Source: Brachionus manjavacas
Lineage: Eukaryota > Rotifera > Eurotatoria > Ploima > Brachionidae
Reading direction: 5' to 3'
DNA length: 64,000 nucleotides
Assembly (NCBI GenBank): GCA_019054805.1
Contig: JAHQIY010000001.1
Span: forward strand, 682,001-746,000
The notes beneath the pieces were generated by a model. The model was not told where the DNA came from, did no database searches, and worked only from the letters and a program-made list of their open reading frames with translations. The first letter of the stretch is position 1, and each line of letters starts with the position of its first letter. Below, piece after piece: positions 20,700-32,537 of this stretch. A program made the position numbers and the translations under genes.

Positions 20700-23600
20700 C
20701 TATAAAATTTAATTTTTAATTATTTTTACAAATGTTGATCTTATTTATACTCTAAACTTACAAGCACACGTGTTAAGATGCAGCTTCAATAAAAAAATCA
20801 GCTCGAAAATTTTACTGATTTTTGAGTATGGTTTTTAAAATTGTCTCAATTTCAATTTAAAAAATTTTCTCTTAACTTCAAAAATACTACAAGCAGATTT
20901 TTTGTCCGCATCTAACAAAATCAGTTTAAAAATGGATTTAAATTAATCTAAACTATATCATCGTGATCTGAGAAATTTAATTTAATCTAAAAAATTTAAT
21001 GCTAAAAGAAATAGGAAAAATTAAATTAAATTTTCTTATAGTTCATTTATTAATTAGACTTGCTTGCAATTAATTCAACAAGAAAATGGTTATAATTGAA
21101 ACAGAAGCCCTGGAAGTCTTATTTTTCATCACTATTTTTCGGTAAAGAAATTAACTAACTCACTCAACAAAAAACATTAATTTTGAATAAAAAATTATCT
21201 AATTTTATAAAATTAAAAAAATGTGCGCAGGAGAACGAAGTTATTGCTATCCAATTCAAACAGCTGAGAATTTTCACCAAAATTATATTTGAATAAATTA
21301 ATTTTTTTCTTAAATTCTTAATTGAATTAAATATTATTTGTGATTAAATTGGACAAGTTTTTAAACAGACCGGATTTAATACTCATAAATCATTAAAAGT
21401 ATTTTATAGGAAAAGTATTCTAAAATAGCAAAAATTTAATTTATCAATAATTTAGGTTTTGTTTAATTGTTTTAGCGTGATCACTCTTTTTCAATAATAC
21501 AAAGTACTTCAAGTATGTTTAAATTATTCTTTTAAAAAGATTGAAAAACAGTTGCGAATGTAAATTTTCACAAGAACAAAATTTAGGCGTAGTGAATTCC
21601 AAATACAAATTTTTCAAAAAATCTACCTTTTTTGATATATTTAGATTAAAGATAATTAAATATATTTAAAAAAAATTGCAGCATAGTGTAACATACTTTG
21701 TTAAACCTTTTTATCTAAATATATTTTTTTATAACAATTAATAATTACAAAAAACGACTATTTTTTTAAAAATATTTATTTTAAAAAACTTTGAAATAAA
21801 AAATAAAAAGATAAAGAGGAATATTTTATTTAATAGAAATAATTGCTTCTCAAATTATTATTAATTTATTAGAAAAATAGATAATTAGAAAAAAAATTTT
21901 TATAATACAAAAAATAGTTTTGAAATTAATGTCGAATTTTCATAATTGAAATTTAATATTTAAATTTAGAATATTTTTTTTTAAATTTAAAAATCAAATT
22001 TAACAAAAATTAAAGATAATTATTTTTTTTATGAAAAACTTAAAGTTTTTATATTTTCAATTTTAGGAATTTTTTTATTCATAATAGGTATATCAAATTT
22101 TAAGGAAAAGTTTATAAGGTCAGATTAAGTTTATTTTCGAATGATGTCTTGTTTCAGGTCAGATTTAACTAAAAAGAATGAAAAATCATCTTCAACATGA
22201 TTTATTTTATTAAAGTGAATAGATACTTCTGAACATGAATTAAAAATACTTATTTTAATTATTCTAATTTATTTCCATTAATCGTATTAATATTATATTT
22301 TGTTTTATTTTACATTATTTTCATTATTTTAGATAAAAAGGTACAACAAAATATGTTGCAATATTTTTTTAATATAGTTTATTATTTTTTGATTTATATT
22401 TATCAAAAAAGGAAGAATTTTTTTTTCAATTTGTATTTGAATTTCACAATACTCAAAATTTATCTATAACTAATTAAATTTTTTTTTAATCTCAATAAAA
22501 GGTAGCGGATTCTCAAGTAATCATCAGAGAAAAACATATCAATTCAATGCTGCTCCATAACTGCTAATGTAGAATTATTTTACAAAATTTGGAAAATGAT
22601 TTGTTTCAAAGTTTCTTGAAGGAAAGCGCAACTATCTTTTTTTTTTTTTCAATTACGTGAAATAAATAATTTAGAGTACCATCTGTTAATTATAAATTTT
22701 GAAGAAAGATAAATAGTTTAAGAATGGAGCTTGATTTATACAAATATTTAAACATCTATTTAATTTATTTGAAGTGATTTTAGTAGTTTATTTTAAACAG
22801 CACATTATTCATTGTATATTTGTTTAATTAAAAGAGACCGAATATTGTGTTGAAAATTTTTTTGTTATTTTTATACAAATGTGTAAAAAATAAATTATTA
22901 AATAATGCTGGAATAATAAAAATTTTAACTAAGATGATCCTTACAGAAAATTATGTTTTTCTTTTTAAAGCTATTTTTGAATTTATCATTAGAATAATCT
23001 TTTAATCTCTATGATATGAACTTTTTTGTTATACGATTTACGTTTTCGTGTTCACAAAAGAATTTCTATTTTCCCATTTATTTCAACTATTTATTAGAGA
23101 AAATAAAATTTTTATTTTATTTTGTAATCAAATTAGATGTTCATTAGAATCTGAACAACCATTAATAAGCATCTTAACATATATCAATAAATTAGCGGTG
23201 AGGAAAATTATGGGTCTTAATTATATTGAAGTGATTCTCGAATTTAAAAATCTTTTTAAAATTATCCTGTATTTTTGAAGACTCTGAATTTAAAAGATTT
23301 ATTTATAGTCCTGTAATTAATTCAATTTTATTGTACTTAAATTCATTTATTTTATATTAAAAATGTCTGATTTTTAGGAAATGATTGATTTTTGGCACTA
23401 GTTTGACTTATTTTTACGAAAAAAATTTTAATCAATTTTTACCTAAAAGGTTTTTTTTGAAAAAATAAAACAAGCAGTCTCAAAGAAGGTAGTATATCAT
23501 TTTTAATCAAGCAAATTTTTTCAATGATTTGTATTTTTTAATTTTTTTTAATTTCTATATAATTTTCAATTTGTCTTTGAGGCTTCAATAAATTAATTAA

Positions 23601-24312
23601 CAAAAAAAATGAAAATCGATTTATTTCGATCGTGATTTAATTGAAAAATCAGCCAAAGTTTTCATTGGAAATAGAGAAAATTGGGAGAAATTAGATTTAT
23701 TAATAAAAATGCATATTTTTTTGAGAAAATTTAGCATAACAAAAAAAATTTAAAAAATTTTTTTTTTATAGTAGAGCTTCAAAAAAGCTAAAAAAAATAT
23801 TTTGTTCTTTAATACTTTATTTACGCTCTTTTTAAACTGGGGTTGAAGTCACTTTTTATATTTTTTATTTTCTCACCCGACTAACTTAAGATATTTGAAA
23901 CTTCTAAAAAATTATTAATTCATCAAATTGTTCTTTAATTATCTAATTCTAAAGCCTAAATCCTCATTTTTTTCAGTCGTAATTAAAATCTAGAGAAAAT
24001 TTATAAAACACAACAATTAACTCGATATTTCCAGGCAATTCTGAAGTAATCAAAAATGCCACTAAGAGACTTAAAGCTTTTAATTAAAAGCTGATTTCGT
24101 CACGAAAATTTTACAGATTCCAAAAAATAAATTTGATTTAGATTCAAAATAAATGATTAATAAACTATTTGCACATATTGAATAATTGTTCGACTAAAAT
24201 TAATGAGAAGATTTTTTTAAACAATAATTAATAGAAAAAAATAAATGATAAATTAAAACTATTTTTTTGCTGATAAATTTTTTTTAGAAATGAGCAAAAT
24301 TATTAGACTAAA
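20700..24312. other. Long AT-rich non-coding stretch
   Basis: About 3.6 kb without a supportable gene. The 5' portion (20.7-21.2 kb) would hold the promoter or host transcript of the minus-strand snoRNA cluster, but no exon or promoter could be identified. The frame at 23048-23278 is low in complexity and not convincing. The sequence just before 24313 ends in a pyrimidine tract and AG, which could be a splice acceptor in the GPCR 5' UTR. Confidence 0.4.
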
Positions 24313-25319
24313 ATGAGCAATTGTGAAGATAAAACTTTGGAAATATTTAACCACACACATCGAGAATACCAGACCTCGAAATGCATGCTAGTTTTTTTGT
24401 CGGTTTTGTACGGCACGATATCACTGGTATCGGTAATTGGCAATTCTATGATCATATTTGTAGTTTATCGGAATAAAAAAATGCGATCGGTGACAAATTA
24501 CTTTATTAGTAATCTGGCTCTAGCCGATCTGGTAATCGGTCTTTTTGCTACGCCATTCCAATTCCAGGCCGCTTATTTGCAGCGATGGATATTTCCAGAC
24601 ATAATGTGCAAAATAGCACCATTCGCATCAACTCTAAGCGCCAATGTAAACATTACCACCCTGGTTGCCATTAGTCTTGACCGGTACCACGTCATTCTGC
24701 ATCCTCTAGACCAAAAGCTTAGCAAAAAACAATGCATTTGTATTATCATGATAATCTGGGTGGTTTCTGTTTTAATGAGCATTGCCAAATTGGTCAACTA
24801 CAGTGTCTTTTATTTTCTTGACCAAAAACAGTGCGGTCCTCAAAGTTATCTTTTATTCAAATACGAAATAATTATACTGGCTATCCTGCAGTACATAGTG
24901 CCTTTTTGCGTAATCTCATTGACATATTTTAAGATAGGATATCACATCTATTTCGGCTATAGGCCAACTTCTGCCAATGACATTCAATCGAAGACTAAGA
25001 GGAAAGCAGTAAAAATGGTCTTTATAGTTGTTTTGTTATTTATTATTTGCTGGATGCCTATTCAAGTGTTCAATGTCCTTAACGTGTTATTTCCAGATTT
25101 TGTCGGAAGGTAATTACTTAATTTTATTAGAAAATATTTTTAATTAATTTTTTTAAATAAATTATTAGTCTCAACAATGTACACATAATTTGGTTTTTCT
25201 CTAACTCATTTGCTGCTTCTAATTCATGCTACAATGTGTTTATCTACGGAATTTGTAGTGTAAGTTCAATTTTAATGCATTTAGAAAATAATTTTGTTCC
25301 ACCATTAGAACTGGTTTAA
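24313..25319 (+). CDS. Class A GPCR, neuropeptide-receptor type
   Basis: Two exons, 24313-25109 and 25169-25319, give 315 residues with seven membrane segments. TM1 holds GNS (43-45), TM2 SNLALADL, and TM3 ends in SLDRYHVILHPL (DRY 123-125). Cys99 and Cys174 form the usual extracellular pair, TM6 has CWMP (246-249), and TM7 reads NSCYNVFIY in place of NPxxY. FATPFQFQAAYLQRW in TM2/ECL1 resembles leucokinin- and GPR83-type neuropeptide receptors; the ligand is not determined. The N terminus has an N-glycosylation site (NHT). The Pro of NPxxY is Val here. The C-terminal tail is uncertain: I read through to the TAA at 25317, but a GT at 25260 could splice to a later exon (for example about 25649). 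Confidence 0.88.
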
Positions 25320-27093
25320 GAAAATGTGAAATTTTATAATTTTAAGTTTTTTTTACAACATATATTGTCTTTGATTTTAATTATATTTTGCCCAGAGTTG
25401 TTTAAAAGCCACAAGTCTCAAGTCAAGTCCAATTCCGGACTTTTTTTTTTCAAAAGTTTGTTTTTTCAAAGACTTGATTTTTCACGATGAATATAATAAC
25501 TAGAAAAATTCTTTAAGTATTTTAAAATAATAAATTGTCTTTATTTTGATGACTCTATGTTCCGAGATTAAAGAGTCAATTTTTTCTCTGGTTTTAAAAA
25601 TTATTCAAAAAAATCTTTCTGTTTTTCCATGAAGAGTAATTATTCAGGAACGGAAGATCGCGACAATTTTTGCCTTCATTAGTGTTGCTTTTACTACACT
25701 GTTGTATAGTTTAAGTTTTGTTTACTTTTTTTCTTAATGTCTCTGTGTGTTTCCAGCTCTGCACTGGTAGTGCTTCTTAAGTATGTGAAAAATCACGTAC
25801 TTAATACCATATTTTTTAAAATAAAAAAAAGAAAAATTATCATATTTTTCTTAACACAATTAGATAATGAACCTTCACATATTCATGAATTTTGGTCCAA
25901 ATTATCTTGCTTTCTAACTTTCAAGCCTTTTTCTATTTTCAAACTAATATTCCTTTTTCATTTGTATAATTTTATTTTTAGGTAATAATTTTTCATTTAA
26001 AAAAAAAAAAAAAATATTTTTATTTTTTTACTTCTCCTTAAAGGAGGTTAATTCATTTCAATAAATAAATAAATAGATGATGTTTTTTTGAATTCTATAT
26101 ATTTTTTTAGCTTTTTTGGAATTTTTTTATTGATATCGCAAAATGGAGTTTTTTCAAAGAATATTTATTATTGAATTTTTTTTTAAATTGGCTCACAAAA
26201 AATTTCTAATTTGATTTTCAAAATATTTAATTAATGTTTGAAATTTTAACAAAAAGTAAAGTTAATAATTAAATTTTAGAAATTACATAAAAATTGTTTT
26301 ATTAAAAGGTTTTTTTTAATGAAAAAATTTAAAACATAATTTCTAGCTCTAGCTCTAATAGACTAATTTATTTATTTATTTATTTAAAAAATAATTGTGC
26401 AAATATTTGGCAGATTGGAATCGAGGCTTAGTCCTTTCTATAATTAAAGAAATTGAATAAATAAATTTTTTTTTTAAAGGCTCATCACTTAGGTTGAGGT
26501 CAAACTTTTCGAGAAAAATTAACTTTAATTCATTTTTTTTCAATGTTTTTTTTTATTTGACCTTTGAGGTTTAAATTAAAAAATAGTAATTTAAATAAAC
26601 ATTAGATTTTAACATTTATCTTCTTTCTAACGCTAATTTTTTAAGATATTTTATAAGAATTAAGATATTTTAACTTGAATCATAATTTAATTCAAAAAGT
26701 TGATTTTTGAGGTCTTCCGACATTTCTAATTATTCTAAATATTTTTAATTCCTCAAATTTTAAATGATCTGCAATTAATTAAACAAATATTATTTTTTAA
26801 AAAATTAATTTATTTTTTAATAGAAATGTTTAAAATAATTTTTAAAAGGAACGCTACAAAAAAGAATTCAAGAGACTATTGAAATTTTTTCCATGCTGCA
26901 ATTCAATCGAAAATAATGAAAATTCCTGCTTAGAAAAATCAAATATCAGTTCCCATTTATGGAATAAAAAAAAACTAATAATTCAATCAAACAATGCCAA
27001 ATATTCAATAACTGCCCGACATTCAAAGTATTTTTAAAAATATTTAAATTTTTAAAACATATACATTTTTATTTAAAAAAAAAGCTTAAAAAA
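25320..27093. other. Intergenic with LINE-end relics
   Basis: No gene seen. A LINE-type 3' end of a third family (AAAGGAGGTTAATTCATTT followed by AAATA units) lies at about 26035-26077; a related AAGGAGGTTAATTCC block is at 29443. A family B terminus on the minus strand is at 26371-26450. Confidence 0.45.
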
Positions 27094-27652
27094 TTAAATA
27101 TTTGTAATTCCAATTACTCCACATGCTAATCGTCCACCAGCATTTCCGGTCGTTTTGCTCAGCTCAGTTCCGCCTAAATAAAGCTAGTAAAATAGCAGAG
27201 TAAAAATTGGTTCAAATTACCTTGGCCCAGGTCATCAGGATCAGAGTGAACAACAATAGTTCGTCCTATGACTGAAAAAGGTCCGTTTAAACGAACCAAA
27301 AGATCATTAAAGTCGAATTTTGCGATTCCATTTTCATCTGCTGTTATATTGCCAAGATCACCGACATGTCTTTCATCGTCTTCGGGTCCGCCGTGCGTTT
27401 TTTGAAAAGGATTAAAATGCGGCCCTGCACTGATGCACCCATTTGTGGTATCGCCGAACTGGTGAATGTGAAAGCCGTGTTGACCAGGACTCAAATTGCT
27501 CACTTCGCCGTATATATGAACTGCAGAGTCTAAACCCTGAGAAAATAAATTTTGTGAAAATTTTTTACTTTTTTTGTCTTTACTTCTTGTTCAAAATGAA
27601 CGACTCCTTTGACTGTTTCGCCAATTAGGACTGCCACTGCTTTGATTGACAT
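27094..27652 (-). CDS. SOD1: Cu/Zn superoxide dismutase, cytosolic
   Basis: Three exons on the minus strand (27652-27584, 27536-27221, 27173-27094) give 154 residues, the normal SOD1 length. It dismutates superoxide to oxygen and hydrogen peroxide. All ligands are visible: copper His46, His48, His63, His120; zinc His63, His71, His80, Asp83; disulfide pair Cys57 and Cys146; active-site Arg143. Signatures are [14 protein letters not shown] and [14 protein letters not shown]. No signal peptide, so not the extracellular form. ATG at 27652 is the first in frame; the frame stays open upstream for about 22 codons but contains no ATG. Confidence 0.95.
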
Positions 27653-29050
27653 TTTACTGCAAGCTTTTCTAATTTTTAAATTTTTATTTCGGAATAATGT
27701 TTTGGTAGCAAAATTCAATGATGGTTGCTAGGCAAATTAGATTTTCCAGGACTATGTCTCAAAAAATGCTTTACAAAAATTTAGGATTAAAATAAAAAAG
27801 AATTTTTTTTGGTTTAAAAATAGAAGAAATTTGCTTTTGAAAAAATAGAAAAAATTTCATTTGGCCTTTATTTTAGACTAATTTTAATTATATTTTTTTG
27901 AAAGATTTTTTAAGAAATGATAACTTAAAATTGATTAAATTTTGGGATATTTTTTTAATAAGCACAAAATTATAAACTAATTGTTAGCTTTTTAAAAAAA
28001 TTTTAAGATACTGTCTTCAATTAAATTTTTTTTGGCATTTAAAAATTTTTTCTTAATATTTAAATATTATTTGAAGAAGATAAGAAAAAATAAATAAAGT
28101 AAAAGTCCTGCTTAATACACTTAGAGAAAATGATAAAAAATTTTTTTGTCGGATTATTCAAAATTAAGATGACTGGTGAAATTTAATGAATTTTCTTGGA
28201 CCTTCTTGGCCATCGTTATCGGCCTTTGAAACAAATTTGACATTTTTATTAGTGACAGGTGTAAGCTCTAAAAAAAGCTTAAAAATTGATAAAAAATAAA
28301 TTGTTGAAAATTCAGTCAGCTAATTATTTGATTTATTAGTCACTTTTTCTTGTTGAAATTCTAAAAATAATTTAATTCTAAATTAATACTTTAATCTTAT
28401 CAATAACATAAAAAATTTTCCATCCTGTTCTTATTTCATACAATTGTTAAATATCTAATATTTAATAATTTTAAGAAAAAAATATTCTTATGATTTTAGG
28501 GAGAATGATGTGCTTGTGCCGATTAATATCTTCCAATAATTATAACATTTCAAAAAATTTTCAAAAAATTATAAATTTAAATTAATTTTTTTAAACTCCC
28601 CCAACGATAAATATTTTTAAACATTGTCCAATTTTGTGTGCTTCATAATTAATTCCTTAAATAGAAATTTTTAGTGAAAAAGCCAAATATTTTCTAATCT
28701 GAATTAGGATTCCTGAAAAAGCCTAAATTTTATCTTTAATACTCGAATCATTGATCTAATCTAAGAAAAAATTGAAATTTTTATTTAAATTTTTTTTAAA
28801 ATAAAAAAAATTGGAGATTTATTTATAAAATTACAAAAAAAAATTTAATTTAATATAATAAATATTTCAAATAATGTTTATTTATTATAAACAGTAGAAT
28901 TCTAAAAGCTAGAATAGATTGGGTGAGGAAAAAAAAACATAAAAAAAGAGGAAAAACATAAATTTTAAAAATCAAAAAGAAAGAAACATAAAATTAATAA
29001 AAATACTTAAATTAATTAAAATGAGGCGAAAATTAGACTGGGTCTTATAA
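27653..29050. other. AT-rich intergenic
   Basis: No gene or recognisable element. It includes the promoter region of the minus-strand SOD1 gene. Confidence 0.4.
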
Positions 29051-29055
29051 TTATA

Positions 29056-29213
29056 CCGTATTTCTTGGTTCAATTATGCTGCATCATAAGCCAAACTACC
29101 AGCTTTTGGACAACGCAAGTACATTTCTTCCATGCCAAAAAAAATTTTATTTGATGTTTTAATTTGCATGTCTAAGCTTGTAGTGCAATATAATCGAACG
29201 AGGGTAAACGATT
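29056..29213. mobile_element. Short relative of the CCGTATT foldback MITE
   Basis: It starts TA-CCGTATTTCTTGGTTCAAT and ends ...GCAATATAATCGAACGAGGG-TAAACGAT-TA. The right end matches the right tip of the element at 3209-3711 (GCAATA-TCGAACGAGGG) with small changes, and TA flanks both sides. The arms are degraded and the interior is only about 100 bp. Confidence 0.55.
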
Positions 29214-29829
29214 ATTAACTCTTTACTGTTAACTCTATTAAAAAATTATATTATGTTATAGTTTTTTCTCTGAAATAGAATCATAATTTTGATATATTTT
29301 TTTTCATCTTTTTATATTTTTCTTTCAACCTCGTTTGAATAAATCCCTCCCTATAATAAAACTTTTTAATAAACCTCTTAAACTGTTTTTTTTAATAATA
29401 ATTCTTTTAATTATCTTTTACAAAATAAAAGATAATGGTGGAAGGAGGTTAATTCCTTTTTTAATATTTCTGTTTAAAACTGAATATTTTTTAATAATAT
29501 ATTTAAAATGGCGACTATAAATCTTCTTAAAATTTAAATTATTTAAAATTTTATTGAATTTTTTTTTGATTTTATTTAATTTAGTCATTTTAGTCATTTA
29601 TAGGCCTAAATAAAATAGTTAGATAAACGATTATCCTAGGGGACTTAATCGTGAAAGCTAAAAGTTTAATTGATATTTAAAAATCATTTAAAGCGTTTAT
29701 ATGAGCCATAATTTGGGTACCTAAATGTCGATTTTAAATTTTCTATAAAGTTTTCAAATAAAGATTTTAGAAGAATCAATTAAAGGTCAGTTAGAGAAAA
29801 AAAGATTTTTTTTTTTGAATTAAAATAAT

Positions 29830-29876
29830 AAACATCTTATGTTTAATTTAAAATAAAATTAAACATAAGATTTAAT
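29830..29876. repeat. Perfect short inverted repeat
   Basis: ATCTTATGTTTAATTT and AAATTAAACATAAGAT face each other with a loop of a few bases, directly next to the tail of the composite retroelement at 29885-30285. Confidence 0.6.
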
Positions 29877-29884
29877 TTTATTTA

Positions 29885-30285
29885 AATAAACCAAAAATCC
29901 GTACCGAGCTAATGCTCCTTCAGATTAAAAAAAAATGAAAAAAATAAAATTAAGTTGAGTAAGACGAAATTCATTAAAAAAAAGAAAGAATAAGAAAAAG
30001 TATAATTAAAATAAAATAAAATTAAAATATAGGAAAATTAAAATTACCTATATTGAAATAGAGAGTTACAGATACATATTTTTAAATTTTTGATTGTTCT
30101 GGGAAAAAAGAAGAAAAAGGTAGGTAGCGGACCTTTTTTTTATTATTAAAAGGGTTTCAAACATTTGTCCCATACTGCAGAGATGTTTCGAAGATTAATT
30201 TCACCATCAGGCGGTTTTGAACCCCCGATCCTTTGCTAGCATGACTAACACACAAGTGATTCGGCTATATCAGCTTATAGAAAAT
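29885..30285 (-). mobile_element. SINE-like composite: tRNA-like head and LINE family A tail
   Basis: On the minus strand the head (30285 to about 30200) has a Pol III A-box-like stretch (TAGCCGAATCACTTGTG) and a B-box-like GGGGGTTCAAAACCGCC with tRNA-like spacing. The body from about 30130 to 29890 matches the 3' region of the LINE relic at 8412-8720 and ends in the same terminus CTGAAGGAGCATTAGCTCG. It is either a SINE that shares its tail with the partner LINE or a chimeric insertion. It has no cloverleaf acceptor stem, so it is not a tRNA gene. Confidence 0.6.
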
Positions 30286-30702
30286 GTTGTAGATAAGGAG
30301 TATTATTTTTTTAATAAATTTTCTAATAAAAAATTTTTGATAAAAAACTCTTTATTTGTCATTAAATTTTATAAAGTTTGAATTTTAACAATAAGTCTCA
30401 TTTTGCCAGTTTGTACTACCAAGATTATTTTTAAAAAAATATTATATAATTAGTTGACAAAGGTCTAATATTGGTTAAATTTGGGACATTGAAAATTATT
30501 TTCTTATTTGGCACATAAATACCATAAATAAGTTTGTTGCTTTACTTTAGCAGCTTTTTACACACTTGCCAATTAAATCAAATAAAAAAATTTTTTAAAT
30601 AATATTGATTTTTTAGATAATTATATCTCAAAAATTTATTTACATATTTCAAAATTCACTTGTTGATTTTTGAAATTTATTTTATGAAATTTAATCAAAA
30701 CA

Positions 30703-32537
30703 ATGTCTATATTTCGGTAAATAAATTTTTTTTTTCATTTTGACTTTCAAAATTTTTCAACTATCTATTTAGGTTTATTGAAATAAAAGATAAAAATCTT
30801 GCCTTGTTTATTTTGAGTTTGTGTGCATTTACTCAGAACGCTATAGTCAGCGGTGCCAACAATGCTGTGCTGTCCACCATTGAGCGCGCCTATTACCTGT
30901 CCACAGTAGAGAGAGCGCTATTTCTGAGTCTCTACGACATAGCCAGCATTCTCGCGTCGCCCATAATCGGCTATTTTGGCGACCGCAGGAGCAAATCCAA
31001 AATGATCGCGTTCAGCATACTCGGTCTGAGCCTGGCCTCCCTGGTAATGATAATGCCACAATTTTTGTCTTCCTCAAAACCCTTTGACCCTCCAAAATCG
31101 GACCTGTTCAAGCTGTGTCACGTGACCAACAAAAGCAACAACAGAATTCAAACAATACCGCGGAAAAAATTCTACAAAAAAATAAAAATTTTCTTCTACG
31201 CAGCTAATTTCATAAATGGAATATCAAGTGTATCACTGTACACAATAGTTGTGTCTTATATAGAGAGAATGTTCAAAAAAGAGCAAGTGCACATCAGGCA
31301 AGGGATATATTTTGCCGTGTCGGCAATGGGTGTAGGCATAGGTATGCTATTGACCGGAAATTTTCTCAACATACCAGCTCAAAATAACCAGCAACAAACC
31401 AATGTGTTCAACTCGCATAGCTACGACTGGGTCGGAGCATGGTGGATAATATACACTCTTTCATTTATTTTGAATATTTTCCTTTCTATTTTAGTATTTA
31501 ATTTTTCCCCTAGTCTGAGTGGAGAAAACAACGAGCCCAGCTCTTTGGCACTCGCTGACTTTGTCAAAAATTCTCTCAAAATTACATCTAGTCACATTTT
31601 TTGCCTGATTGCTTTGTGCACCACATTTGAGACATTCCTGATCAAAGGTTTCGCCTCTTATCTGACTAAATTTTTTGAATACCAGTACAGACTAGAGGCC
31701 AGCAAGGCGACCATGATTGCAGGCGGCATCGGTTTTCTAAGTTTTGTGCTCGGTCCACTCACTGGCGCTTATTTGGTCAAAAAACTTGAATGGAATGTAA
31801 AAAATTGCCTAAAATTTGTCAGTGGTATTTTGCTTATGACAAGTATTGCTTTTTTTGGACTTAATACCACTTGTAAACAAGAGGCCTATACCAAAATGGA
31901 CAAAAAGCTGTCGTGTGAATGCGACTCGAATTTTTTTTATCCAGTTTGCTTTGGCCACAAGTTGATGTTTCAGTCACCATGCCATGCTGGTTGTCTTAAG
32001 TACATCAAACCGAATATATTCTCTAATTGCTTGGTATTTACTAATCAGACGTTACACATGACTACTTGTAGTCGACCAGCGTCACAGTGCATCCTAAATT
32101 TGGCACTGGTATCAGTAATAAGCCTGGTGATTTTGTTTCTAAGCTCAATTGTGTTTTTGCCAATTTTGAGAGTTCTTCTGGAAAGTGTGAGCGAAGAAAA
32201 CCAATCATTTGCGCTTGGTATTCGCTCCTTGGTAAACAAGCTGTTCGGAAACATTCCCGGACCGATTGTTTTTGCTCTTGTTTTGGACAGATCGTGTATT
32301 CAGTGGATAGAGAGGGAAACTGGTGGAAATCGAACATGTAGATTGTATGATAATAAATCGTTTTCTTTGGCTCTAGCCACAATGGGCAGTGTCATACGTT
32401 TTTTGTCAGCTTTGTCAGCTCTCTTGAGTCTTTATTTCTTGCAAAAGCAAGAAACTTTTGTTGTAACTTTTGATGTAAAAGATCAAGCAAATGAAAAGAA
32501 ATTTAGCAACGATAATCAAGTATTTGATGAAAAATAA
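30703..32537 (+). CDS. Organic anion transporting polypeptide (SLCO/OATP family)
   Basis: A tiny first exon 30703-30716 (MSIF plus two bases) and a large exon 30773-32537 give 592 residues. OATPs are 12-helix plasma-membrane transporters of amphipathic anions such as steroid conjugates and eicosanoids. Seen: an N-terminal helix starting ALFILSLCAFTQNAIVSGANN, DIASILASPIIGYFGDRRSKSK (MFS-type loop), the family signature YDWVGAWW (about residue 222), and a Cys-rich Kazal-like extracellular loop (about 383-420, CECDSNFFYPVCFGH...SPCHAGC). The large exon has no ATG at its head but an acceptor at 30771-30772, which is why the small exon is proposed; it restores frame and supplies an ATG. The C-terminal tail is short and charged. 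Confidence 0.9.

Noticed and set aside
20920-20970. Another C/D snoRNA-like arrangement (CGATGATA ... CTGA, minus strand)
   Set aside because: The boxes are only about 35 nt apart, with no terminal stem and no rRNA complementarity.
21100-21130. Isolated C box GTGATGA on the minus strand
   Set aside because: No D box or terminal stem at a suitable distance.
25649-25737. Candidate third exon of the GPCR (ERKIATIFAFISVAFTTLLY)
   Set aside because: Phase fits, but it encodes an extra hydrophobic helix unlike a receptor tail; reading through to the TAA at 25317 is simpler. Left open in the GPCR entry.
27653-27718. In-frame, basic N-terminal extension of SOD1 that could look like a mitochondrial presequence
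   Set aside because: The extension has no ATG (it starts with TTG and a stop lies just upstream); the ATG at 27652 gives a standard SOD1.
30200-30285. tRNA gene on the minus strand
   Set aside because: A- and B-box-like stretches are present but no acceptor stem or cloverleaf closes; interpreted as a SINE head.
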